The position numbers and the translations under genes were made by a program. Positions 43,242 through 51,889 of a stretch of DNA of 64,000 bases are shown here, piece by piece. The stretch lies in NCBI GenBank assembly GCA_046349395.1, contig JAXMCK010000006.1, forward strand, positions 310,001 through 374,000, in the 5' to 3' direction. The number at the start of each line of letters is the position of its first letter. Positions within the stretch are counted from its first letter, which is position 1. This stretch comes from JAXMCK01 sp046349395 (lineage in GTDB: Bacteria > Pseudomonadota > Alphaproteobacteria > Geminicoccales > Geminicoccaceae). The notes beneath the pieces were generated by a model, which searched no databases, was not told the origin of the DNA, and was given only the letters and a program-made list of their open reading frames with translations.

Positions 43242-43346
43242 CTATCCCATGTAAATTCTCCTTTCTCCATAATGGCTTACCCCGAGCGTGGTCAAAAACC
43301 TCGGAGACCTCGCGAGTTGACTCCCGAAACTTGGCATGTGCGTTGC
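43242..43346 (-). promoter_or_regulatory. Leader and promoter of CRISPR array 2
   Basis: A gap between csm5 and the array. On the minus strand -35 TTGACC (43290-43295), a 17-base spacer and -10-like TTATGG (43267-43272). GAGTTGACT-N9-TGGCA starts at 43314, 73 bases from the last repeat, as in leader 1. Confidence 0.75.
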
Positions 43347-44519
43347 TCACGAGCGTCTCACGAGCAGTATCCAGCCCAGCGGCACGAGCACATCCCGGCC
43401 GCTTCGGTCGCGGAGGCGAACGATGTTGCGGGTGTTGCCTTCCTTCAGACTGCGCCGCCCCTGCGGACTCCAGCCCTCGCGGAAGATGTCGACGGACTTG
43501 CTCTCGAACTGGGTGAAGCGGCCCAGGCGCAGCAGGGCGAAGTCCGCGGGCCGGTCCCGGACAAAGCCGAGCGTCCATTGGTCGGCTCCGGCCTTGATCC
43601 TGAAACAATCGGCGAGCAGTGCCGTGGTCGTGGGGTCGTCGGCGAAGAAGGTCGACAGCTCCTCGTCCCATCGCGTCCAGTAGAACGCGTTGAGGGCATG
43701 CAACAGTACGGCGAGGTCGACGCCATCGCGCGGCACCTTGCCCGCATCGAGCTTGCGGCCCGCTTCGGCCCGGTCCCGGTGGAGGGCGACGCGCAGATCG
43801 AGCGAGATGCTGAGCCCATCAGCCCGCGACAGCAGCCTTTCGACCTGCATCGGGATCGAGCCCTGGCGCTGCGTCTGGTCACGACGGGCGGGCTTCCAGT
43901 TCTCGACGAGGTCGATGCGCGTGCGATCGGCCGCGATGGTGACATCGCCGACCTCGACGAAGCGCAGCGGGTCGGCCTCGAGCCTCCTTGGCGGCATGGC
44001 GAAGGCGGTCTGGACCAGCGCTGCGGCCCGGTTGCCGGTAAGGCCGGGCCTCGCGTCACGCACCCGGGCCTCGTCTAGGGCCCGGTCCACCTCCGGCTGC
44101 CGCGCTTGCGCGAAGTGGTTCAACAGCGCGGTGCGCAACGCACCCTTTAGGGACGAGCCGGGCAGGTAGGGTCGGCCGCCGGTGCGCACGAAAGGGCGGA
44201 CCTCACCCCGCTGCAGCGGGTGCCTGAACACGTTGTTAAGGCGCTGTCGGGCGGCACCGGAGAGGCCGATGCGCTCGACGACGTGGCGCTCGGGATCGAC
44301 CGCCTCGCGCAACACCCCTTGAGCCTCGTCCAGCTGGCCGGCTTCGAGGGCCTGCAAGAAGCGGCGCCGCAGGCCGGGACCCATGTCGGCCAGCACCCGC
44401 GCGGGCACGAAGCGCGCGACCTTGTCGTCTTCTAGGAGGTAGTCCTCGGGCGCGAGGAGCGTGCCGTCGCCAATGTGTATCGGGGTCAGCGGGATCGCCG
44501 TGAAGCGGTGAACAGACAT
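43347..44519 (-). CDS. csm5: Type III-A CRISPR RAMP protein Csm5
   Basis: A 390-residue RAMP subunit that caps the crRNA 3' side of the Csm complex and helps 3' trimming. It opens with FTAIPLTPIHIGDGTLLAPE, the usual Csm5 N-terminus, and has the glycine-rich PYLPGSSLKGALRTALL near residue 125. The C-terminal half is a second ferredoxin-like part with GKVPRDGVDLAVLLHALNAF near 270. Its ATG shares one base with the csm4 stop (TGATG). It is the last gene of the cas operon, next to leader 2. Confidence 0.93.
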   Translation of the reverse strand: MSVHRFTAIPLTPIHIGDGTLLAPEDYLLEDDKVARFVPARVLADMGPGLRRRFLQALEAGQLDEAQGVLREAVDPERHVVERIGLSGAARQRLNNVFRHPLQRGEVRPFVRTGGRPYLPGSSLKGALRTALLNHFAQARQPEVDRALDEARVRDARPGLTGNRAAALVQTAFAMPPRRLEADPLRFVEVGDVTIAADRTRIDLVENWKPARRDQTQRQGSIPMQVERLLSRADGLSISLDLRVALHRDRAEAGRKLDAGKVPRDGVDLAVLLHALNAFYWTRWDEELSTFFADDPTTTALLADCFRIKAGADQWTLGFVRDRPADFALLRLGRFTQFESKSVDIFREGWSPQGRRSLKEGNTRNIVRLRDRSGRDVLVPLGWILLVRRS

Positions 44520-45430
44520 CAGGCGGCCTCCCGGTAGGGAATGGCGAGGTGCCACGCATTGTGGATGATCTCGGGCCGGTCCTGGTGAACGCCGTCGAGC
44601 AGGCGACCGAACGGTCCGGGGCCAGCGGCCCAGGTGGCGCCGGGCTTCATGAGCAGCACGGGGCGCTTGAACGGCCGAGCACCACTCATCGCCATCTCCG
44701 CCCCGACCTTGCCGAAGTGGGTCCATCGCTCCCAGCGGGCGTCGGCCATGGCCGGGTCCAGGCAGCCATGGCTCAGGGACAGCAGGCGGTCCCCAGACCC
44801 GCCCTCCAGCTCCGGATCAGCCGCGAGGGCCTCCAGTCGCCAGCGGCCGCGGCCGTAGGTGGAGTCGCGCCCATAACCCTGCTCGCCCACGTCGGCCAGC
44901 AGGTCCGCGACCTCTGTATCGGGAAGGTCGGTGTCCAGGTAAAGATCGCGGTCGGGGGTGGTCGAGAAGGACCAGTCATCGTCGATGAACCACAGCCCGG
45001 CGACCTCCGGGGTGCCGCCGGTCAGCCGATCGATGCGGTTGTGGGCCTGACGGACGGGCTGCGGCCGCCAGTCGACGAGCAGGGGCGGCAGGGCCGACGC
45101 CGAGAGCCCGATGCGGACCTTCAGCCACGAGGCGCGCGTGATCCACCCCAGCCGGCGCTGCCGCTTCAGTCGGTCGGACTCGGCGGTCGGCAGGTCCTCG
45201 CTCCAGGAGACGGGCCGAAGCAGCGGGCGCGGCAGCAGATCGTGGGGGACACCGTCCGAGACGAGAAAGGGAGCGGCGGCACCTGCCCGCATGTCGCGCA
45301 GCCACACGCCTAGGGCGGCCTCGCCCCGGCGTGCCCGGTAGGCCCAGCAGAGATGGCCGAACAGAGTGCCCGAGGTGAGTGCGGTGCCGAGCGGCCCGTC
45401 GAGCCGCAGGCGGGCCCGGAACAGGGTCAT
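44519..45430 (-). CDS. csm4: Type III-A CRISPR RAMP protein Csm4
   Basis: A 303-residue Cas5-like subunit that holds the crRNA 5' handle and contacts Cas10. It has the N-terminal ferredoxin fold with TSGTLFGHLCWAYRARRGE near residue 20, then RRLGWITRASW near 95 and the glycine-rich GYGRDSTYGRGRWRLE near 187, with FKRPVLLMKPGATW near 255. It overlaps csm3 by 4 bases at its start and csm5 by 1 base at its end. Confidence 0.92.
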   Translation of the reverse strand: MTLFRARLRLDGPLGTALTSGTLFGHLCWAYRARRGEAALGVWLRDMRAGAAAPFLVSDGVPHDLLPRPLLRPVSWSEDLPTAESDRLKRQRRLGWITRASWLKVRIGLSASALPPLLVDWRPQPVRQAHNRIDRLTGGTPEVAGLWFIDDDWSFSTTPDRDLYLDTDLPDTEVADLLADVGEQGYGRDSTYGRGRWRLEALAADPELEGGSGDRLLSLSHGCLDPAMADARWERWTHFGKVGAEMAMSGARPFKRPVLLMKPGATWAAGPGPFGRLLDGVHQDRPEIIHNAWHLAIPYREAA

Positions 45431-46197
45431 GCGAGGCCGGCGATCGCGGGGGCCGTGGTCTTGTCGAACCGGTTGACCCGGAAGGCGGTGCCGATCTCGT
45501 GGACGGTCCCGGTCTCATCCGTCACCACGATGTTCTCGAACGCCACCCGCCCGTAGCCGCGCGAGCCCGAGCCGCCCAGCGCGTCCTGTTCCAGGAGCGA
45601 GAGCCCGGCCAGAAGCCAGCGCAGGCACTCGCGATCACGACGGCCGCCATCGCCTGTGTCGTAGAGGCGGAAGACAAGAGACAAAACGAAGATCGCGCCA
45701 GATGGAACGCGCTCGGTGTGTCTGGGTCCTACGCCATCCAGCGCCTTGCCTGCGATCCGGTCGATGACGACTTCGGTCTTCTCCTCGGTCAGCTGCAATC
45801 CCTTATCGAGCGTCTGACGAACCCAGTCGTCGTGAAGGAAAGCGTCACGGACGATGAGCCGCGTCGGTCCGGCCGACCACTGCTCGCGCTTCGCAGGGCT
45901 GCCGAAGATGCGCAGCACGGGATCGTCGGTATCAAAGGTCTGAAGGGCGTCACTAGCATTGAAGCCCCAGGGTTGCCCGTCGGAGCGCACGCTGTCGAAC
46001 GCCCATTCGAGGATATAGCGCAGCCGGCCCTTCAGGCTGGAGCCCGGGATGTAGGGCTCCTTGGTGTGCGGGTGCTTGATGACGGGGTTGTCGATCCCGC
46101 CGATCTCGATGCTGTCCTTACCGGAGCCGATGTGCAGGCCAGAGAGGAGATTGATCTGGCCCTCAATTCGGGCGCGGCCGATCGCCTTCAACGTCAT
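45427..46197 (-). CDS. csm3: Type III-A CRISPR RAMP protein Csm3 (backbone, target RNase)
   Basis: A 256-residue backbone subunit that polymerises along the crRNA and cuts target RNA every 6 nt. Asp36 in GGIDNPVIKHP corresponds to the catalytic Asp of characterised Csm3 proteins, so target RNA cleavage should be intact. EPYIPGSSLKGRLRYILEWA near residue 47 and GGSGSRGYGRVAFENI near 210 are RAMP glycine-rich motifs. It starts 10 bases after csm2. Confidence 0.95.
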   Translation of the reverse strand: MTLKAIGRARIEGQINLLSGLHIGSGKDSIEIGGIDNPVIKHPHTKEPYIPGSSLKGRLRYILEWAFDSVRSDGQPWGFNASDALQTFDTDDPVLRIFGSPAKREQWSAGPTRLIVRDAFLHDDWVRQTLDKGLQLTEEKTEVVIDRIAGKALDGVGPRHTERVPSGAIFVLSLVFRLYDTGDGGRRDRECLRWLLAGLSLLEQDALGGSGSRGYGRVAFENIVVTDETGTVHEIGTAFRVNRFDKTTAPAIAGLA

Positions 46198-46207
46198 GGT
46201 CGGTTCC

Positions 46208-46750
46208 TCACTCGCGGCTCTGCTTCTTCACCTCGAAGCACTTGTGGTAGGCGATCACCGCCTCGAAGTGCCGGGCGAAGGCATCGAAGTCCCGCCCGTC
46301 GCGTACCGAGCGGGCATTACGGACGAACAGGCTCAGAAGCTCGAGCGGCTCGCCCTCTATCCGTTCCCGGGGATCGTCATACTTCAGACGTTTACAGGTG
46401 TAGGCTGCGGACGCCTTAAGCATCGCCATTTCGGCCTGGAGAACTTCTGCCGGCGGTTCCTCAGTCTCGATTTTCCGTCGCAGGGTCATTACCGAGCCGA
46501 AGAACCGCCTTAGCTGAGATGCCGGCACGCCTCGCAGCTTGCGCGCCACGGCTTCGGCGGTGCCGTCCAGCATTTCGGCACGCATCGCCTTGCGGTCATC
46601 GCCAGCGAAGTAGACGACTGTCTCGGAACTTCGCAGACGTTCCTCCAGCGACGGGCCGGATGGAGTTGGCGAAGTAGGTCGCCCCTGAGGTGATCCGCCA
46701 TACGGCCGCGGCGGCTGACCCTGGCCGGGGCGCGGTGGCTGGTTGCGCAT
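46208..46750 (-). CDS. csm2: Type III-A CRISPR small subunit Csm2
   Basis: A 180-residue protein. Residues 1-40 are a Pro/Gln/Gly-rich disordered extension not usual for the family. The helical Csm2 core follows: SQLRRFFGSVMTLRRKIE near 80, AEMAMLKASAAYTCKRLKYD near 100 and FARHFEAVIAYHKCF near 160. It lines the inner filament opposite Csm3 and binds target RNA. The start gives an N-terminus near that of other Csm2 proteins. It is 10 bp after cas10. Confidence 0.9.
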   Translation of the reverse strand: MRNQPPRPGQGQPPRPYGGSPQGRPTSPTPSGPSLEERLRSSETVVYFAGDDRKAMRAEMLDGTAEAVARKLRGVPASQLRRFFGSVMTLRRKIETEEPPAEVLQAEMAMLKASAAYTCKRLKYDDPRERIEGEPLELLSLFVRNARSVRDGRDFDAFARHFEAVIAYHKCFEVKKQSRE

Positions 46751-46760
46751 GACCGGTCTC

Positions 46761-49259
46761 CTAGCGGTTGCGGTAGAGGGCGATGGTGATCGGGATGCGG
46801 GCGGGCACCGCCGTGGTGTGGCCGGGTGGCGGCAGCAGCTCGTGGACGAGTGCCTCGATCTCCGGGTCGACCTTCGCCCGGGCGAGGTGGTAGCCCAGGC
46901 GGGGGCGCCAGATGGCGGCGTTGCTGTCTCCAGCCTCGGCCTTGGCGCGCTCGCCGGCAAAGTGCAGGAGCTTGTAGACGAAGACCGTCGGCAGCGGGGC
47001 TCGCGGGTCGCGGATGGCGTCGTTGAGGCGCTGGGCGAAGTCCAGGGCGCGATCCAGGGTGGGCCACTCAATCGGCATGTCGGAGATCAGGCAGATGCGG
47101 TCCCGGCCGGCGTCCTTAGCGGCCTCCAGCCGCTGCTCCGCACGCTCCACGGCCCGGGTCAGCGGCTCGTCGGGGTCGAGCAGCTCCACAGCCGCTGAAA
47201 GGGTCAGGTCGGGATTGTCGTGGGTGAAGCACCGGAACCCGGCGCGGAGCTCGCGGGCAAGCTCAATCATCCGGCGCCACGGCCCGATGAGCAGAAGGTC
47301 ATCGCCCCCGGCATAGACGGTGTAGACGTCGCGGAAGGGCTCGGTCCGCAGGAGGGCGGTCAGCCAGCCGGTGAAGAACGCGTCGATCAGCCTGGATAGC
47401 GCCACGACGCGGCCGATAGTGCGATCCGCGCCGAGGCCTCGGCCGAAGATCTGGCCCAGCCGGTCGACGTCGACCTTCAGCACCGCGAGCATCGGCCTGC
47501 CGACGAAGCCTTGCCCGACGGGCTCGCGGTCGGCATGTGCCAGGTAGGCCATCGTCTTGATCGCCCCTACTTCGAGTGCGTCGATATCGCTTATGCCCTC
47601 GGGCACGTCGGCATAACGCCGGTCGTTCCACTCGCCGTTGTCCCAGGTCGGCACATGGTTCGCGATGAACCGGTCCGCCGGTGGCCAGGGCCAGTATGGC
47701 TCGGGGCCGCGGAACTGCCACGCCGAGACCAACCGGGAGCCTCGGTGCGGCTCGCGCTCGGGCAGGACGAGTCGGTAGGCGTCGAAGGGCATGAGGTCGC
47801 CCTCGTCCGGGTCGTCGACGCGCTTCCAGAGGACGGCCCGGGTGTGGACGAGCTTGCGGCCGACAAGGGCCTCCTGGTGGCACATCCGGCAGCGCATCTG
47901 CCCGTCATGGTCCGTGTAGGCGGGCTTGCGCGGGCGCACACCGCAGGCCGGGCACGCCCCCTCGGCACCGTCCTCGTAGTCCTCGGCCAGGACCGGGGTC
48001 AGCATGGCGGTCGACAAAGGCCGCAGCTTCGCCGCCTCGGCCGCGACACGGAGTGCATTGTAGGTCTGCGGCCAGTTCCCGCGGAGGAAGCCCTGCCCGC
48101 CGAAGGCCGGACCCAGAGCCAGATTGAGAGCGAGGTCGCCGGCATATGCCTCGGCGAGCCAACGATCGATCCTTTGCCGGGCGGCATCGACCAGCCCTTC
48201 GGCATCGCCGACCGCGGGCAGCAGGATCAGGAACTTGCCGCCGGCCCGCTGCAGCACGGCATAGGGTGGCAGCCGGAAGGCCTGCCGGACGAGCAGGGTC
48301 GCGGTCTCGACCAGCGACCCGAGCAGGAAGGAGCGGGCGCGGAGGATGCGGTTCACACCCTTCACCTGCTGCCGGGCGAGCCGGAACAGGGTGCTCTGGA
48401 TGCCCGAGAGGTCGCCTTCGAGCAGCCGGAACTTCGGCGTGGCGCGGTCGCGGATGCGCGCGGCATCCTCCAGGCTGCCATCGTGGGCGTGCCAGATCTG
48501 GAGGCAGCCGGCGATCGCCGCCACCGAGAGTGCATGGTCGTGGAGCGAGACGTCGGGCTGGTCGACCGTCGAGGACGGGACCGCCCACATGAACCGCTCC
48601 GACAGGCTCATGAGCCCCTCGTGGAACAGCTCGACGTCGTGCTCGGTCGTCGCGCCGGCAAGGTTCCGGAAGCCGACACGGAAGCCGTCCCAGCACCGCC
48701 TGTAGCCGTCGAGCTGAGCCGGGCCAGCAACCGACGCCGCGGGCGCCAGCGCCTCCGGCACCAGCTCCGTCGCGGGGTAGTAGGCGGTGCTGCGTGCCGC
48801 GGTGCGGAGGGCGACCCTGCTGGGCAGAGCCTGGAGGGCCACGCGGCGAAAGGCATCGCGGCCCGAGGGGGTCAGATCGGCTTCGGTCGCGATCTCGCGC
48901 GCCGTCCGGTCCATGCCCGAGGACAGGCGGTCCGCCTCGGCCACGAGCCATGCCCATGCGGGGCCCTTGTCGGGTGCGTGATGGTAGACCGAGGCCTCGC
49001 GGGTCCGCTCGCGGCCGATGCGGCGCGGCAGGTGGACCTCCTCGCTCTCCAGCCACTGGAAGAACCCGGCCGTGAAGAGGGCATGGCGGTGGGTGTACCG
49101 CTGGTCGACGTTCCGCTTCGGCAGGATCACGCCTTCCAGGTTGCGGACGGTCTCCGGGAGGTCCTGCTCGCCGGCGGCGCGCTGCCACAGCTTCCCGATG
49201 TCGTGCAGGAAGCCGGCCAGCGCCACCTCGTCGACCGTCGGCAGTCGATCGTCCGTCAT
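46761..49259 (-). CDS. cas10: Cas10/Csm1, type III-A signature subunit with HD and GGDD sites
   Basis: An 832-residue large subunit. HD nuclease domain at the N-terminus (GFLHDIGKLWQRA near residue 17, then HALFTAGFFQW) for single-stranded DNA cleavage. A zinc ribbon CPACGVRPRK ... MRCRMCHQE is near 440. The second palm domain has the cyclase motif TVYAGGDDLLLIGPW near 660. Both catalytic motifs are intact, so target binding should trigger DNA cleavage and synthesis of cyclic oligoadenylate, the ligand for the two CARF proteins nearby. ATG 49259 is preferred over GTG 49265 because of SD spacing. Confidence 0.96.
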   Translation of the reverse strand: MTDDRLPTVDEVALAGFLHDIGKLWQRAAGEQDLPETVRNLEGVILPKRNVDQRYTHRHALFTAGFFQWLESEEVHLPRRIGRERTREASVYHHAPDKGPAWAWLVAEADRLSSGMDRTAREIATEADLTPSGRDAFRRVALQALPSRVALRTAARSTAYYPATELVPEALAPAASVAGPAQLDGYRRCWDGFRVGFRNLAGATTEHDVELFHEGLMSLSERFMWAVPSSTVDQPDVSLHDHALSVAAIAGCLQIWHAHDGSLEDAARIRDRATPKFRLLEGDLSGIQSTLFRLARQQVKGVNRILRARSFLLGSLVETATLLVRQAFRLPPYAVLQRAGGKFLILLPAVGDAEGLVDAARQRIDRWLAEAYAGDLALNLALGPAFGGQGFLRGNWPQTYNALRVAAEAAKLRPLSTAMLTPVLAEDYEDGAEGACPACGVRPRKPAYTDHDGQMRCRMCHQEALVGRKLVHTRAVLWKRVDDPDEGDLMPFDAYRLVLPEREPHRGSRLVSAWQFRGPEPYWPWPPADRFIANHVPTWDNGEWNDRRYADVPEGISDIDALEVGAIKTMAYLAHADREPVGQGFVGRPMLAVLKVDVDRLGQIFGRGLGADRTIGRVVALSRLIDAFFTGWLTALLRTEPFRDVYTVYAGGDDLLLIGPWRRMIELARELRAGFRCFTHDNPDLTLSAAVELLDPDEPLTRAVERAEQRLEAAKDAGRDRICLISDMPIEWPTLDRALDFAQRLNDAIRDPRAPLPTVFVYKLLHFAGERAKAEAGDSNAAIWRPRLGYHLARAKVDPEIEALVHELLPPPGHTTAVPARIPITIALYRNR

Positions 49260-49305
49260 CCTCACCCTCGTTCCGCCACGACCTCGGGGATCGGGCGAGC
49301 CTCGT

Positions 49306-50379
49306 TCACCGCCTCAGCTCGATGGCCTCGGGCGGCAACGCCAGCCGGTACCGCGTCTGCGGACGCCGTCCGACGGCGACGACCCGGTATGGCGCGGCTT
49401 TGAGGCCGAGGGCAGCGTCGACAAGCTTGTTGTGGCGCGCCTTCCGTTCGTCGAACCACTCCTTGGTAACGCCCTCTCGGAGATTTTCCAGGGCCCTGAT
49501 CAACGCCGGCGTCATAGGGCCGACGAGATCGCCGTAGAGGTCCAGGAACAGGGCTGGATCGGCATCCCGCCAGGAGACGTCCTGACCGAGGTTCGCGAGC
49601 CAGGCGCAGAACGCGACCTGGACCGGCGGCATCGGCACCTGCTGGCCCCCGGCCGTCACCATCGCCGTGGTCAGGTCGATGAGCATGGAAGGTGGAGCCA
49701 GCGTCGCCGAGGCCGCTGCCACGGTTGCGGCATAGCCATGCCCATGCTCCAGCATGCCCCGGGGCAGGCCGTGTCGGAGCAGCACCAGCGGGATGATGGC
49801 CAACCGAACCACCGACCGGTCGACACGAACGGGCCGTGTGTCGCGCGCGTACAGGACCTTCGGCCGACGCGGCGGGTAGAAGAACTGCGGGTGCTGCTCC
49901 AGCTCCGGCGGTACGAGCACATGCGAGAGCGAGTCCTGCTCCCGCCCGAACAGCGACAGCGCGTACCCGGCCAGGAACCCCATGGTCTTGCGACCACCCG
50001 CCAGCGAGACGTGGAGGGCGGTCTCCGGGTCGGCGGTCAGTCGGCGGATGCACTCGGTGATCGCGTCCGCGGCGCAGGCGTTGTCCTCGGGCGTGAGGAT
50101 GTCGGGGAGCGGCTCCCCGGAGCGGTTCTCGATGATGTGGATACGTGACTCGTCGAGGGCGGTCCCGATGGCCGGGATCTCCCACTCTGTTGCCAGCGCA
50201 GCGAGGGCGCCGTCTTCGCCCAGGAGGGTGATCCGGGCGCGCTCGGCCCCTTCCAGGGTCGTCACGAGATGGATCTCGTCGGGGACGAAAGGCGGGTCCG
50301 TCTCCTTGGCCAGCGCGAACACCGTCTCGGTGACGATCTGCGGGCTGAGACCCGTCACCGCCAGTAGCACGCGCCGCAT
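49306..50379 (-). CDS. csm6: CRISPR-associated Csm6-type CARF protein (NE0113/TIGR02584 family)
   Basis: A 357-residue protein. Its first 200 residues form the NE0113-type CARF domain: RRVLLAVTGLSPQIVTETVF at the start, and HVSLAGGRKTMGFLAGYALS with LFGREQDSLSHVLV near 130. Members are annotated as CRISPR ring nuclease/Csm6. They bind cyclic oligoadenylate and may degrade it or act as an RNase. The C-terminal part ends ARHNKLVDAALGLKAAPYRV and a strand, the normal end of this family. No clear HEPN R-x4-6-H is seen, which favours a ring-nuclease or signal-damping role. It lies between cas6 and cas10. Confidence 0.88.
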   Translation of the reverse strand: MRRVLLAVTGLSPQIVTETVFALAKETDPPFVPDEIHLVTTLEGAERARITLLGEDGALAALATEWEIPAIGTALDESRIHIIENRSGEPLPDILTPEDNACAADAITECIRRLTADPETALHVSLAGGRKTMGFLAGYALSLFGREQDSLSHVLVPPELEQHPQFFYPPRRPKVLYARDTRPVRVDRSVVRLAIIPLVLLRHGLPRGMLEHGHGYAATVAAASATLAPPSMLIDLTTAMVTAGGQQVPMPPVQVAFCAWLANLGQDVSWRDADPALFLDLYGDLVGPMTPALIRALENLREGVTKEWFDERKARHNKLVDAALGLKAAPYRVVAVGRRPQTRYRLALPPEAIELRR

Positions 50380-50399
50380 CGGCGGCTCCTGCGGCTCGC

Positions 50400-51353
50400 T
50401 CAGGTCGGTATCGAGACGCGGTACTGGCCAAGGCCCATGGTCGCCCCTTTGCCGGCACCCACCCATTGGCCCAGCCAGAGGAAGGGCCAGAGTTCCTCGG
50501 CACCTTCCGTCACGAGATCGAACCGACCCACGACACCCCCCATCTGCATGATCGCGTTCTGGCGGGACGACTTCCGGGTGATGTCGACCCAGCCCACCTC
50601 GGCGATCGGCATCCGCATGCCCCGCGCCAGTGAGGTCAGCTGCCGGAAGTCGGCCTCCAGGGGCCGCTCGGTGAAGAACGTGCACAGCATCGACAGCCGG
50701 CGGATGAGATTGACCAGGAGATCGCCGGGGGTGAAGCCGCCGGGTCCGACCAACCGGCCCTCGCGCTGCAGTCGGAGCGGCGTCGAGAGCTCGACCACGG
50801 CGCGGCGGGGCGATGCCGGGACCTCCGGGATGCTGCCCGTCGTCAGCATGCCCGATCCCAGCGTCCCATGGTCTACGGCCCAGGGCTGTCGATCCGTCGG
50901 CAGCGGGATCACGTCCTGAAGGCGGCTCTGAAGTCGATCTGGACCGAGCCCGGCCGAGGCGGCCTCTTCCAGCGCGCGCACCGCGTAGGCCACGTGCGAG
51001 GTCGACCGACCGACGAGCGTGATGTCGACGGAGAGGGCCTCCCCGGGGCCGACATGCTCGGCACGGCTGACCCCGGGCTGGAGGACATAGGGGTGGGGTA
51101 CCCGGTCGTAGAGCCGCATCTTGGATGCACCCGGCGCCGGGGATGTCTCGAAGGTCGTCGGATAGATGCAGGTCCCCTCCAGCGCACAGCCCGCGCAGGG
51201 GCGCAGGCGCATGACGCACACGACCCGCTTCAGCGCATGGCCGAAGCCGCCGCGCCATGCCGAGCCCGAGTATCGGGGCCAGCGGCCGGCCTGCATCGGC
51301 TCGAAGATCAGGCGGTGTCGGGTAAGCGGCAGGTCGATCTGCATGGGCGACAT
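50400..51353 (-). CDS. cas6: CRISPR pre-crRNA endoribonuclease Cas6 (RAMP)
   Basis: A 317-residue RAMP of the Cas6 group with the cysteine cluster CAGCALEGTCIYPTTFE near residue 65, which may bind zinc. The C-terminal ferredoxin fold ends in the glycine-rich WVGAGKGATMGLGQYRV characteristic of Cas6. It cuts the repeat transcript to give crRNAs with an 8-nt 5' handle. ATG 51353 (MSPMQID) is chosen, since the residues before it in the longer frame lack coding bias. It is the first gene of the operon, 20 bp upstream of csm6. Confidence 0.88.
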   Translation of the reverse strand: MSPMQIDLPLTRHRLIFEPMQAGRWPRYSGSAWRGGFGHALKRVVCVMRLRPCAGCALEGTCIYPTTFETSPAPGASKMRLYDRVPHPYVLQPGVSRAEHVGPGEALSVDITLVGRSTSHVAYAVRALEEAASAGLGPDRLQSRLQDVIPLPTDRQPWAVDHGTLGSGMLTTGSIPEVPASPRRAVVELSTPLRLQREGRLVGPGGFTPGDLLVNLIRRLSMLCTFFTERPLEADFRQLTSLARGMRMPIAEVGWVDITRKSSRQNAIMQMGGVVGRFDLVTEGAEELWPFLWLGQWVGAGKGATMGLGQYRVSIPT

Positions 51354-51409
51354 CGTCGGCTCTCTCGGGCGAGGCCCAGCTAGTCCAGCTTCACGACCAC
51401 CGGGCAAGA

Positions 51410-51421
51410 GACAAGCTTGTC
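51410..51421. promoter_or_regulatory. Palindrome upstream of the cas operon
   Basis: GACAAGCTTGTC is a perfect 12-bp palindrome 57 bases before the cas6 start, in the gap between the cas operon and the decayed nuclease gene. It may be an operator. I do not see a convincing -35/-10 pair beside it. Confidence 0.4.
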
Positions 51422-51512
51422 GTGCAACGGGTCGTGCTGGGTCATCGGTGCTTAAGGTCAACCTGCGCTCCGGCCGGTTTCTGCCGGGTACATGACGGAA
51501 GCCGCCGGCCCC

Positions 51513-51844
51513 TTACCTCGGGCAGTCCCGTGCCGACCCTGCGGCGATGACCTCGGTGGCGACGTCCTTCCCGCCGACCCGGCACACCCCAAGTCGGCGG
51601 CCGTGGGTGCGCTCCTGGGTGACGTCGCACACCGCCCGCCTACCTTCGGCGATGCCCTGCAGGTAGCGCCGCGCCTCCGGCCCACCGTGCTCGTCCATCT
51701 CCGGTGCTCCGATCCCTGCAGCCTGACGTGGACGCCACCCACGGCGATCGTATCAACGTCGATCACTTGGGCGCGGTCGGTCAGGGTCTCGGCTGCAGCA
51801 GCCCAATCCAGCAGGAGGACGACGAGGGCAACGAGGCGGGTCAT
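51513..51844 (-). pseudogene. Thermonuclease (SNase-like) pseudogene, frameshifted
   Basis: The ATG at 51844 opens a secretory signal (TRLVALVVLLLDWAAAAE) followed by LTDRAQVIDVDTIAVGGVHV and RLQG, the start of the staphylococcal-nuclease-like fold. At about 51715 one base is missing. Restoring it continues as APEMDEHGGPEARRYLQGI, then AVCDVTQERTHGRRLGVCRV and GGKDVATEVIAAGSARDCPR in the next frame, the family's remainder, ending early at TAA 51513. The normal catalytic Arg/Glu region is split by the shift, so the gene is inactive unless frameshifting occurs. It lies directly upstream of the cas operon, same strand. Confidence 0.7.
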
Positions 51845-51889
51845 GCTGCTCTCCTGCTCACCGCCCCTGACAGCCGGAGCACGGGCTCG

